From: Porphyrobacter sp.
GTDB lineage: Bacteria; Pseudomonadota; Alphaproteobacteria; Sphingomonadales; Sphingomonadaceae
NCBI GenBank assembly: GCA_013911835.1
Contig: JACESM010000002.1
Span: 1-50,064, forward strand
Direction: 5' to 3'
Length of the DNA stretch: 50,064 nucleotides
This document shows, piece after piece, positions 32,225-39,995 of this stretch (position 1 is the first letter of the stretch; each line of letters starts with the position of its first letter). Under the pieces are notes generated by a model. It ran no database searches, was not told the origin of the DNA, and was given only the letters and a program-made list of their open reading frames with translations. The position numbers and the translations under genes are program-made.

Positions 32225-32544
32225 GCCGCCCGCTCCCCACCCTGCGCATCGGCAGCTTCGCGGCGATGTCGCTCGATATCGAGCACATCCGCGTCTTCGC
32301 CGAGGATGCCGAGGCCTTTCGCGGCGTGGTCGCTGCCCGTGCCGCGCTGGTCGAAAAGCAAATCACCCGCTTCGTCCCGCCGGAACGGCAGGGGCAGGGT
32401 CTGTGCGAGGAAGCCCTCAACCTCACCCTCGATGCGCTGCTCGAGCTGCGCAACGCCGGCACCGATCGCGACAAGGCGATCCGCCACCTCGAACTCGCCG
32501 CCGCCATGGCGATCACCACCATCAACACCCTGCGAAAGGACTGA
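32221..32544 (+). CDS. Hypothetical helical protein
   Basis: 107 residues. After a short beta start, the rest is mostly helical and ends in a probable helical hairpin (EEALNLTLDALLELRNAGTD, then KAIRHLELAAAMAITTI). The pattern faintly recalls the short helical-hairpin domains of Tad1/Acb2-type anti-CBASS/Thoeris sponges, but this is a guess from size and spacing. Confidence 0.7.
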   Translation: MSRPLPTLRIGSFAAMSLDIEHIRVFAEDAEAFRGVVAARAALVEKQITRFVPPERQGQGLCEEALNLTLDALLELRNAGTDRDKAIRHLELAAAMAITTINTLRKD

Positions 32545-32549
32545 CCGCA

Positions 32550-32795
32550 ATGTCCTGTAATTGCATCGACGAAATGAACGCCAAGCTGGCGGACCATAAC
32601 ACCACGCTCGGCCTGACCTTTGGTTGGACGAAGGACGGGACGCAGTTCACCCTGCCCACGATTGCGACCGAGAAAATCGAGAAGCGCGTGCGGAAAGGCC
32701 CCGCGATCGCAGTCCCGACATTCTGCCCCTTCTGCGGCACGCGCTGTTATCCAGAAAATCAGGCCAGCGAACCGGCTGAAGGCGGTGCGGCATGA
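32550..32795 (+). CDS. Small zinc-ribbon protein
   Basis: 81 residues: MSCNCIDEMNAKLADHNT at the start and FCPFCGTRCYPE near the end, giving two Cys pairs for one zinc. GAAAGGA 8 bases upstream supports the start. Similar short proteins are common in phage early regions; function unknown. Overlaps the cupin gene by four bases. Confidence 0.75.
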   Translation: MSCNCIDEMNAKLADHNTTLGLTFGWTKDGTQFTLPTIATEKIEKRVRKGPAIAVPTFCPFCGTRCYPENQASEPAEGGAA

Positions 32796-33307
32796 GCGCC
32801 CTGATCCCAATGGCCGACCTGCCCCAGATGCAGGACTGGGCGTGCGCCCTCATGGCCTCGCGCCCCGCCGATTTCGTGATCGGCGACGATTACCTGCGCC
32901 GCTGGTGGGTGATCCCGCGCAACCCGTGGGTGAACGTCTATCTCCACGACATCCGCAAGAGCGACGACGATCGCGCGTTCCATGATCATCCGTGGATGAA
33001 CACGAGCTTCCTGATCGAAGGCAGCTACATCGAGCACACGCCCGACGGCCGGTTCGAGCGCAAGGCGGGCGACTATGTGATCCGCGGCGCGCAGCAGATG
33101 CACCGGCTCGAGGTGGATCCCGGCGCCAGCGCGATCAGCCTGTTCATCACCGGGCCGAAGGTGCGCGAATGGGGGTTCGGCTGCCCGCAGGGCTGGGTGC
33201 ACTGGCAGGACTTCACCAACGAATTCGACAGCAGCCGGACAGGGCGTGGCTGCGGCGAGCCCGGCGATCCGACGCCGGTCACCGCCTTCGGGAAGGAGCG
33301 GGCATGA
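32792..33307 (+). CDS. Cupin-fold protein
   Basis: 171 residues with a cupin barrel: FHDHPWMNTSFLIEGSYIEH (about 68-87) has the two-His metal pattern and GDYVIRGAQQMHRLEV (about 94-109) carries the second motif. Metal-binding cupins can be enzymes or sugar-binding proteins; no substrate can be named. Coupled by ATGA overlaps to both neighbours. Confidence 0.8.
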   Translation: MSALIPMADLPQMQDWACALMASRPADFVIGDDYLRRWWVIPRNPWVNVYLHDIRKSDDDRAFHDHPWMNTSFLIEGSYIEHTPDGRFERKAGDYVIRGAQQMHRLEVDPGASAISLFITGPKVREWGFGCPQGWVHWQDFTNEFDSSRTGRGCGEPGDPTPVTAFGKERA

Positions 33308-33441
33308 TCCCCCGCCTCACCATCGCCCGCTGGTCCGGCCAGGACGACGGCCTGCACGATTACGCGGGCCGCTCGGTCGCCATCGAATGGCTGGGCCTGA
33401 TCCTCGAACTCAACATCGGAAAGGCGCAAGAACATGCCTAA
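33304..33441 (+). CDS. Small hypothetical protein
   Basis: 45 residues, IPRLTIARWSGQDDGLHDYA then an amphipathic helix. The start overlaps the cupin stop and its end overlaps the methyltransferase start by eight bases. Unknown function. Confidence 0.6.
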   Translation: MIPRLTIARWSGQDDGLHDYAGRSVAIEWLGLILELNIGKAQEHA

Positions 33442-34234
33442 ACACACGACATTCTCGCGCGAAGCGATGTCGCCGCCGCAAGGTCTGATGCCGGTGGTGC
33501 AGTATTGCCTGGTCGACCAGCTCGAGGTCGATCACACATACCAGCGCTCGATCGAAAACAACGAGAGCCAGGCGCTGATCGCCGGCATCGCGCTGCACTG
33601 GCATTGGGGCCGGCCCACCTTGGGCTGGATGGACGCCGACGTCATGGACCCGCCCTATTTGTTCGACAATCGCGGCGGCGGGGCCTTCCGCTCGACCCGC
33701 CCGGGCAGCAACCAGATCGTCGAGGAAGGTCTCGATCAGGGCTTCAATCACCGCATCATCAACCCGCTGCTGTGCGGCGCGGCCGTCGTCTTCTGCCACA
33801 ACGATCAGCTCCCCCAGCTGCTGCCTTTCATGGCCGGCAGCTTCAACCGTTTCGCGCTGCTGGTCTGGGAGAAGCCCAACCCCATACCGATGCGGAACAA
33901 GCACTACCTGCCCGATACCGAGCCCTTCATCCACGCTTGGAGCCCGGGCTACCACCCGCTCGGCGACCACCACGACATGCACCGGGTGATCAAGGCGAAC
34001 TCGGTGAAGACCAGCACCTTCGGCCACCCCACCGTGAAGCCCGAAGCCGTGATGGACAAGATCGTCCGCAACGTCGCCGGCAGCACAATCTGCGATCCCT
34101 TCATGGGCACCGGCTCAACCGGTGTCGCAGCCGTCAAGGCAGGCAAGGCCTTCGTCGGGATCGAGCAGAACCCCAACCACTTCGAAACCGCCTGCCAGCG
34201 CATCGCGGCAGCATTGGAAGGAACCGCACAATGA
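33434..34234 (+). CDS. DNA methyltransferase with ParB-like N-terminus (apparent fusion)
   Basis: 266 residues. Residues about 20-59 (QLEVDHTYQRSIENNESQAL) match the start of phage ParB-like nuclease proteins and then stop abruptly. From about 65 it reads as an N6-adenine/N4-cytosine methyltransferase: DPPY at 72-75, and the SAM-binding DPFMGTGSTG at 221-230 with VGIEQNPNHFE after it. DPPY-first order is the beta class. No specificity domain is evident. It may protect phage DNA from host restriction. The joint suggests a deletion that fused two neighbouring genes in frame. Confidence 0.85.
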   Translation: MPKHTTFSREAMSPPQGLMPVVQYCLVDQLEVDHTYQRSIENNESQALIAGIALHWHWGRPTLGWMDADVMDPPYLFDNRGGGAFRSTRPGSNQIVEEGLDQGFNHRIINPLLCGAAVVFCHNDQLPQLLPFMAGSFNRFALLVWEKPNPIPMRNKHYLPDTEPFIHAWSPGYHPLGDHHDMHRVIKANSVKTSTFGHPTVKPEAVMDKIVRNVAGSTICDPFMGTGSTGVAAVKAGKAFVGIEQNPNHFETACQRIAAALEGTAQ

Positions 34235-34740
34235 AAGCTCTCACCATCTGGCAGCCATGGGCCAGCCTGATCATCGCCGGGGCGAAGCCCTATGAGTTCC
34301 GGGGCTGGCGCCCGCCCGCATCGATCATCGGCCAGCGCATCGTCATCCACGCCGCCGCACGCAAGATCGATATTGAGGAGCTTTCTTATCTCTTCAGGAT
34401 CCTTAGCTTCCGCGACACCTGCCCAGACTTCCGGCTCGCAGCAGCGGAGACCTGCCTGCATGCCGAACTGGCGATTCCTGTTTTGGCTCGCCCATTCCAC
34501 CCAGAGCCGGACAAGCGCTTGCCCATGGCATGCGGCCTCGGAACCGCCATCATCGGCGAGCCCCGCCTCGGCACCGAGATCGCCGAGGAATTCGGCGTCC
34601 CCCGCGCCAACGACAGCGACCGCGATCAGCACGCCAACTGGGGCTGGCCGATGCTCGAAATCGAAGCATGGCCCGAACCCATCCCCATGCGCGGCGCACA
34701 AGGCCTGTGGAACTGGCCCACCCCAGAGGAGACGATCTGA
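34231..34740 (+). CDS. ASCH-domain protein
   Basis: 169 residues beginning KALTIWQPWASLIIAGAKPY, the ASCH (PUA-like) signature, with GQRIVIHAAARK near 33-45. ASCH domains bind or modify RNA or nucleosides. Starts within the methyltransferase stop and overlaps the next gene by one base. Confidence 0.82.
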   Translation: MKALTIWQPWASLIIAGAKPYEFRGWRPPASIIGQRIVIHAAARKIDIEELSYLFRILSFRDTCPDFRLAAAETCLHAELAIPVLARPFHPEPDKRLPMACGLGTAIIGEPRLGTEIAEEFGVPRANDSDRDQHANWGWPMLEIEAWPEPIPMRGAQGLWNWPTPEETI

Positions 34741-35015
34741 TGCCCATGACTGAGGAAGAAATCGCCGCATGGACTGTCCAACAGGGCAATAAGTGGCCCT
34801 ACGACGCGCCAGACTCATGGTGGCAGACCAATGGCGACAACCCGGCACCGCCGGAAGATTGGGCACATTCCGCCGCGCGGGGCGTGCTCAGAGACCTTAC
34901 CGACCGGCGCGGGATCAAGAACGGTTTTGCCGAGATCGATGAAGAAGTTCGGGCCGAGATCGTTGCGGCGCTCGCCCGCATCATCCGCGCCGCCTCCCCG
35001 AAGGAGGCGATCTGA
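34740..35015 (+). CDS. Hypothetical protein
   Basis: 91 residues, acidic. TEEEIAAWTVQQGNKWPYDA then a helical C-terminal half. No known motif. TGATG overlaps at both ends show tight translational coupling. Confidence 0.7.
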   Translation: MPMTEEEIAAWTVQQGNKWPYDAPDSWWQTNGDNPAPPEDWAHSAARGVLRDLTDRRGIKNGFAEIDEEVRAEIVAALARIIRAASPKEAI

Positions 35016-35290
35016 TGCTCATCTCACCAAAGATGCGTTGCCGCTATAATCGCAACCAGCTTCGCATTGTCCTTTTGAAGCATGAAGTCTCAAAACGGGT
35101 TTGCGCCACCGGAGACCAATTTAGCGAAACGCTGCGGGGCCATAAGCTCGACGCCCCCGGAACCAAAAAGCAGTACTGGATGGTCAGGCGGCTGTCGTGG
35201 CCTGCCCACCAATGGTTCCGAAATCACAAGCGCAAGGTGTCGCTCGCCCGGAAGCGGGTCGAAGAACGGCGCGGGCTGTGGCCGTTCTGA
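35015..35290 (+). CDS. Small basic hypothetical protein
   Basis: 91 residues rich in Lys and Arg (KQYWMVRRLSWPAHQWFRNH), likely to contact nucleic acid. Start is coupled to the previous stop. Less GC-rich than the neighbours over its first 100 bases. Unknown function. Confidence 0.65.
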   Translation: MLISPKMRCRYNRNQLRIVLLKHEVSKRVCATGDQFSETLRGHKLDAPGTKKQYWMVRRLSWPAHQWFRNHKRKVSLARKRVEERRGLWPF

Positions 35291-35592
35291 TGCCTGATCG
35301 CGTCCAACTCTCCCGCCGCCGTGGCTGGCGCATGCCACCCAACACGGTGAAGGTCGATCGCACCACCCGCTGGGGAAACCCCTATGCCGGCGGTTCGCAC
35401 CTCACGCCTGAGCAGCGCGCCTACGTCACTGGCCTGTTCAACGAATACCTTCAGCGACCTGACCAAGCCGATGAAGTAGCCGCGATCCGTGACCAGCTGC
35501 GCGGAAAGAACCTCGCCTGCTGGTGCCCGCTTGATGGGCCGTGCCATGCCGACGTCCTGCTCAATATCGCCAACGGCGAAGAAGATCAGTGA
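35290..35592 (+). CDS. DUF4326 protein
   Basis: 100 residues from the ATG that overlaps the previous stop; a longer in-frame start at 35197 lies inside that gene. RVQLSRRRGWRMPPNTVKVD, RWGNPYAGG and the CWCPLDGPCHADVLL end are diagnostic of DUF4326. The Cys/His cluster may bind metal; biochemical function is unknown to me. Confidence 0.85.
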   Translation: MPDRVQLSRRRGWRMPPNTVKVDRTTRWGNPYAGGSHLTPEQRAYVTGLFNEYLQRPDQADEVAAIRDQLRGKNLACWCPLDGPCHADVLLNIANGEEDQ

Positions 35593-35738
35593 ACCCGCCG
35601 CCGCCCCCTGCCATCTTCGAACTGGCGAAGGTGCTTGCGCGCGCGGCGGTGGCGCGGGACATTGCCCGCTCACGGGAAACCGATTCGACCAATGCGCACC
35701 CTGATCTACGCCCGATATTCCAGCCAGCTGCAGAATAG
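35589..35738 (+). CDS. Small protein preceding recombinase
   Basis: 49 residues from a GTG (GTGA overlap): a Pro stretch, then FELAKVLARAAVARDIARSR. Overlaps the recombinase start by 47 bases in another frame. It may couple translation or act as a directionality factor, but no sequence evidence shows that. Confidence 0.6.
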   Translation: MNPPPPPAIFELAKVLARAAVARDIARSRETDSTNAHPDLRPIFQPAAE

Positions 35739-37290
35739 CCGGTCGATCGACCAGCAGATCGGCGTGTGCCGCGACCGGGCTTGTGCGGAAGGCTGGCCGG
35801 TGATCGAGGTCTTCACCGATTACGCGATCGGCGGCGGCGCGGGCACCAGCGAAGCGCAGCGCCCCGGCCTCGCCGCCATGCTCGCGCGAGTCGAACAGGG
35901 CGATATCGATCAGGTGCTGATCGACACCACCAGCAGGCTCGCCCGCAACCAGGGCGATGCGCACCACCTGCGCGAGCGCTTGAACTTCCACGGCGCGCGC
36001 CTTTTCACCCTCGGCGATGGCGAGATCGACAGCTTCAAGGGCGCGATCAAGGGCCTGCTCGATGAACAGCAGCGGGTCGAGCTGCGCCACAATATCAAGC
36101 GCGGGCAGGCAGGCACCGTCCGGCAGGGCCGCAGCCCGGCCGGCCTCGCCTATGGCTACCGCCTCGCCAACCGGATCGATGAAGGGGGCAGGGCGGTGCG
36201 CGGCCTGCGCGAGATCGATGACGATCAGGCCGCGATCGTCCGCCGCATCTTCACCGAATACGCCGCCGGCAGAAGCCCGGTCGCCATCGCCCGCCAGCTC
36301 AACGCCGAAGGCATCCCCGGCCCGCGCGGCACCAGCTGGCGCGCCAGCACCATCCGCCCCGATCGCACCCGCGGCAACGGCATGCTCTCGAACCGGCTCT
36401 ACGTCGGCCAGCTGGTCCACAACCGCACCAGCAAGGTGATCGAGCCGGTCACCCGCACCACCCGCATCCGCCCCAACCCCGAAAGCGCGTGGATCATCGA
36501 AGGCGTACCCCAGCTGCGCATCATCGATGATGCCTTGTGGGAAGCGGTGCAGGCCGAGCTTGAGCGCAACCGCACAGAGGCCAAGCCGGTGAAGACCCGG
36601 CGACCCCGCCATATCCTCTCCGGCCTCGGCCAGTGCGGCACATGCGGCGGCGCATGGAACGTCGCGACAGGCCGCTTCTGGTCTTGCGGCACGCGCCGCG
36701 ACGGCGGCACCTGCACCAACAACCGCACGATCAGCACCGAAAGCTACGAACGCGAAGCCCTCGCATCGCTGCAAGAACATCTGCTGCACCCCGACGTCGT
36801 GTCGGCTTACGTCCGCGACTACCACGAGGAATACGCCCGCCGCGCTCGGCAGGGCCGCCAGCGCAAAGCCACGCTCGAGCGCCAGCTCCACGGCGCATCG
36901 GCCAAGGTCGAACGACTGGTGAGCGCGATCGCCGAAGGCGGCGGCGAATTCGCCGAAATCCGCGAAGCCCTGCGCGCCGCTCGCCTCGAGCGCGATCGCC
37001 TCACCGCCGAGCTGGCCGAGATCGAAGCGGTCCGCGTGATCGCCCTCCATCCCGCCATCGCCGAGGAATATCGTCGCCAGGTCGAAGACCTGCGCACCGC
37101 CTTGGCCGAGCCCGCCGCCCGAGAGGCGGCAATCCCCGTCCTGCGCGAACTGATCGACAGCATCATCCTCACCCCCAACCCGAGCGGCAGAGGCGTGACC
37201 GTCGAGGTAAGGGCGCGCCTGGCCGCAGTGGTAGAACTCGCCACCGGCGAAAAAACGGGAACCGAACCCGCGTTATCAAAGCGGGCCTGA
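35692..37290 (+). CDS. int: Large serine recombinase (prophage integrase)
   Basis: 532 residues. N-terminal resolvase domain starting RTLIYARYSSQ with probable nucleophile Ser10; recombinase domain about 160-270 (GQAGTVRQGRSPAGLAYGYR); zinc ribbon with Cys315 and Cys318 (CGTCGG) and a second Cys pair after SCGTRRDGG; then a coiled coil and C-terminal DNA-binding part. It should join attP and attB by a double-strand break around a central dinucleotide. No tyrosine integrase is present. The stop codon ends one base before the attP arm. Confidence 0.95.
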   Translation: MRTLIYARYSSQLQNSRSIDQQIGVCRDRACAEGWPVIEVFTDYAIGGGAGTSEAQRPGLAAMLARVEQGDIDQVLIDTTSRLARNQGDAHHLRERLNFHGARLFTLGDGEIDSFKGAIKGLLDEQQRVELRHNIKRGQAGTVRQGRSPAGLAYGYRLANRIDEGGRAVRGLREIDDDQAAIVRRIFTEYAAGRSPVAIARQLNAEGIPGPRGTSWRASTIRPDRTRGNGMLSNRLYVGQLVHNRTSKVIEPVTRTTRIRPNPESAWIIEGVPQLRIIDDALWEAVQAELERNRTEAKPVKTRRPRHILSGLGQCGTCGGAWNVATGRFWSCGTRRDGGTCTNNRTISTESYEREALASLQEHLLHPDVVSAYVRDYHEEYARRARQGRQRKATLERQLHGASAKVERLVSAIAEGGGEFAEIREALRAARLERDRLTAELAEIEAVRVIALHPAIAEEYRRQVEDLRTALAEPAAREAAIPVLRELIDSIILTPNPSGRGVTVEVRARLAAVVELATGEKTGTEPALSKRA

Positions 37291-37291
37291 T

Positions 37292-37307
37292 CCCACTTAC
37301 TCCAAAG
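37292..37307 (+). repeat. attP left arm, inverted relative to 93-108
   Basis: CCCACTTACTCCAAAG is the exact reverse complement of 93-108. In the circular phage these arms are separated by 24 bases containing the 18-bp core; the symmetry centre falls between 37319 and 37320 (80/81 in the tRNA). Confidence 0.75.
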
Positions 37308-37312
37308 CCCAG

Positions 37313-37330
37313 TTCCCTTCACCCGCTCCA
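37313..37330 (+). other. attR core (18-bp copy of the tRNA-Gly 3' end)
   Basis: Exact copy of 74-91. It marks the right boundary of the prophage; host sequence resumes at 37331. Confidence 0.9.
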
Positions 37331-37650
37331 TTCCCCGTCCATCGGCATCCCTATGCGTCTGGGCGACCCCGTAAAGTCCAAGGTCTTCAGCGGTAACCGT
37401 GCCGCAAGCGTTCAGTCGTCCCTGCATCCAGCCGGCGGCGAGTGGGGGTATGGTCGGAAAGTGCTCGATTGCGCTCCTTCACGCCAACGCGAAATCGGCC
37501 GATCAATGGCTGCTCAAGGGGCGCGACATTGGGTTGGAATTGGCAAGATGCTCCGGGTGTAACCTTTATCATGCCCGGATCGGACAAGAGGCTTGGACCC
37601 TGCAGCATCGGCCCCTTTGTGTCTTGTGTTCAGCAACTTGGAGTACGACC
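37331..37650. other. Host intergenic region after attR
   Basis: 320 bases with no supported gene. It contains TGGTCGGAAAGTGCTC (37451-37466), identical to part of the terminal repeat of the MITE-like element at 46514-46786, and the leader of the outer-membrane protein gene. No confident promoter is seen. Confidence 0.6.
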
Positions 37651-38502
37651 ATGCCCTTGAAGTTTACCGCCCCGCTTCGGTTGCCTCTTGTTACGGTCAA
37701 ATCCATTGTTGTTGCTGGCGCATTTGCTCCGGTGCCGGCAATTGCAGGGCCTTGGACCCTGGAGGGAGGCGAGACTTACAACAAGCCTGCTGTCAATTAC
37801 TTCTCCGGAGATTCGCTGTTCGGCACTGATCAGCCGGAACTTGAGGAATTCGAGGACCTCAACTTTACGTACTACAATGAAACCGGCATCACCAATAATC
37901 TGTCGCTCATCGTATCGGTTCCGATCAAGGAAATTCGCAGGCGCGATCGTGACGCGGCTGGCAATGTGACGACCCAGGAAACGTCTGGCGTGGGCGATAT
38001 CGATATTGGCCTGCGCTATAACCTGTCAAAGGGCCCGCTCGTGGTCGCGGTGCAGGGTCTGTTCAAGGCACCTTATGCCTATAGCGATAACGATCCGCTG
38101 CCGCTCGGTAACGGGCAGGAGGATTTCGAGGGCCGCATCCAATTGGGTCATTCGCTCGGCAAGGCAGGCTATGTCGTGGCTGAGGCCGGCTATCGCTACC
38201 GGGTCGGCGCGCCTTCGGACGAGTTCCGCTACCTGGTCGAATATGGCGTCGATGTGAGCAGTTCGGTCTATGTGCGCACCAAGCTTGATGGCCTGCTCAG
38301 CATCGGCAACGACACGCCGCAGCTGGCCGTCAACGGCAACCCGACAATTCCGCTTGCCTTCGATCTCGCCAAGCTTGAGCTGACCGCAGGATACAGGTTC
38401 AACAAGAAACTGGCGGCTGAATTCACCGCAACCCCCAATCTCTATGGCAACAACACGCTGACCGGCACCAATTACCAGCTGGCGCTCGTATTCCAGCTGT
38501 GA
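37651..38502 (+). CDS. Outer-membrane beta-barrel protein
   Basis: 283 residues with an N-terminal signal peptide (cleavage likely after FAPVPAIA, near residue 33). The rest alternates polar and hydrophobic residues as a transmembrane barrel (DIDIGLRYNLSKGPLVVAVQG; AEAGYRYRVGAPSDEFRYLV) and ends in LALVFQL, close to the aromatic C-terminal targeting motif. GGAG lies seven bases before the ATG. It overlaps the glycosyltransferase gene by four bases, so it may serve the same glycan pathway; the cargo is unknown. Confidence 0.85.
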   Translation: MPLKFTAPLRLPLVTVKSIVVAGAFAPVPAIAGPWTLEGGETYNKPAVNYFSGDSLFGTDQPELEEFEDLNFTYYNETGITNNLSLIVSVPIKEIRRRDRDAAGNVTTQETSGVGDIDIGLRYNLSKGPLVVAVQGLFKAPYAYSDNDPLPLGNGQEDFEGRIQLGHSLGKAGYVVAEAGYRYRVGAPSDEFRYLVEYGVDVSSSVYVRTKLDGLLSIGNDTPQLAVNGNPTIPLAFDLAKLELTAGYRFNKKLAAEFTATPNLYGNNTLTGTNYQLALVFQL

Positions 38503-39995
38503 TTGCGCAAGTCATTGCCGCCGTTGTCCTGCTAGCGGGACACTACATCGTCATGGCCGTGCTCGCGGCCTATGGCATCCACCGGCTTTATCTGGCGTGG
38601 CTGGCATGGCGGTCGTCGGCACCGCCACGCCCGTCCCAGCGGTTCGCCGAACTGCCGTTGGTGACGGTCCAGCTGCCGGTCTATAACGAACGGCATGTGA
38701 TCGCCCGGCTGATCGATGCGGCGGCCGCGCTGGACTATCCGGCGGATCGGCTGGAGATCCAGGTTCTCGACGATTCCACCGACGAAACCGCCACAATTGC
38801 TGCTGCGCGCATTGCCCATCACCGGGCGCTGGGGGTGGAGATCGTCCATATCCGCCGTCCCGACCGGGTCGGCTTCAAGGCCGGTGCGCTCGCCTATGGG
38901 CTGGAGCAGGCGCGGGGCGAGTTTGTGCTGATCCTCGATGCAGATTTCGTTCCGGCGCCCGATTTCCTGCGCGCGCTGATCGATCCGCTCGCCGACCCTG
39001 ACATCGGCATGGTGCAGGCCCGCTGGAGCTATCTCAACCGCCATCGCAATCTGCTGACCCGCGTCCAGGCGGTGCTGCTCGATGCGCATTTCATGATCGA
39101 GCACCGCCAGCGCGCCGCACGGGGGCTGTTCTTCAACTTCAACGGCACGGCCGGCATCTGGCGCAAGCAGGCGATCCGCGATGCGGGCGGCTGGCGGGCG
39201 GATACGCTGACCGAGGATCTTGACCTCAGCTACCGCGCGCAGCTGGCGGGCTGGCGGTTTGTGTATCTGGGCGAAGTGGAGTGTCGCAGCGAACTGCCTG
39301 CTGACATGAACGCGTTCAAGACCCAGCAGCACCGCTGGACCAAGGGATCGATCGAGGTGATGCTGCGCCTGCTTCCCACGATCTGGCGCGCAAAGCTGCC
39401 GCTGCCGGTGAAGATCGAGGCGACGCTGCACTTGACCAGCAATCTGGCCTATCTGCTGTTCATCATCGAATGCCTGATCCTGTTCATCCCCGGCGTGGCC
39501 GTGCGCGAAGCCTATCACCTCGATGCGCTGCTATGGATCGATGTGCCGTTGTTGATCATGACGAGCCTGAGCAATTTTGCGTTCTTCCTGCTGGGCCAGC
39601 GCGCGCTGCATCTGGGGGCTGGCAAGCCTGCGCGGCTGCATGAGGTGGTCTTGCTGATGCCGTTGCTGATCGGGCTGGCGTTGAACAATTGCCGCGCCGT
39701 GATCGAGGCGCTGCTTGGTATCCGCAGCGGGTTCGTGCGCACGCCGAAGCAGGGCAGCGCCGCATCGGACCGTCGGAGCGCACCTTATCGGACATCGCGA
39801 TCACGGCTTGGCGAACGCACCGAGATTGGGTTGGGGCTTGTCTTTGCGGGATGGGCCGTGTGGCTGGCGGGGCATCACCATTGGCAGAGTGCGCCCTTTG
39901 CGGCACTGTTTGCGGCTTGCTTTCTGGCCATCGGGATCGGCAGCGTGCAGGCGCTTCGGCAGCGATCCGTACCGCGCCAATTGAGCGCGGCATGA
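38499..39995 (+). CDS. Processive family-2 glycosyltransferase (cellulose/mannan synthase-like)
   Basis: 498 residues, GTG start. One N-terminal membrane helix, a cytoplasmic GT-A domain and several C-terminal helices. Catalytic motifs are in order: VYNERH near 66, DD at 91-92, DAD at 147-149, TED at 238-240 and QQHRW at 276-280. This is the D,D,D,QxxRW set of membrane synthases of beta-linked polysaccharides. Adjacent barrel and GT-C genes suggest synthesis and export of a cell-surface or secreted glycan. Confidence 0.92.
   Translation: MIAQVIAAVVLLAGHYIVMAVLAAYGIHRLYLAWLAWRSSAPPRPSQRFAELPLVTVQLPVYNERHVIARLIDAAAALDYPADRLEIQVLDDSTDETATIAAARIAHHRALGVEIVHIRRPDRVGFKAGALAYGLEQARGEFVLILDADFVPAPDFLRALIDPLADPDIGMVQARWSYLNRHRNLLTRVQAVLLDAHFMIEHRQRAARGLFFNFNGTAGIWRKQAIRDAGGWRADTLTEDLDLSYRAQLAGWRFVYLGEVECRSELPADMNAFKTQQHRWTKGSIEVMLRLLPTIWRAKLPLPVKIEATLHLTSNLAYLLFIIECLILFIPGVAVREAYHLDALLWIDVPLLIMTSLSNFAFFLLGQRALHLGAGKPARLHEVVLLMPLLIGLALNNCRAVIEALLGIRSGFVRTPKQGSAASDRRSAPYRTSRSRLGERTEIGLGLVFAGWAVWLAGHHHWQSAPFAALFAACFLAIGIGSVQALRQRSVPRQLSAA

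Noticed and set aside
37399..37650. Longer N-terminus for the outer-membrane protein
   Set aside because: The ATG at 37651 has a ribosome-binding site and begins a proper signal peptide; the upstream extension does not.
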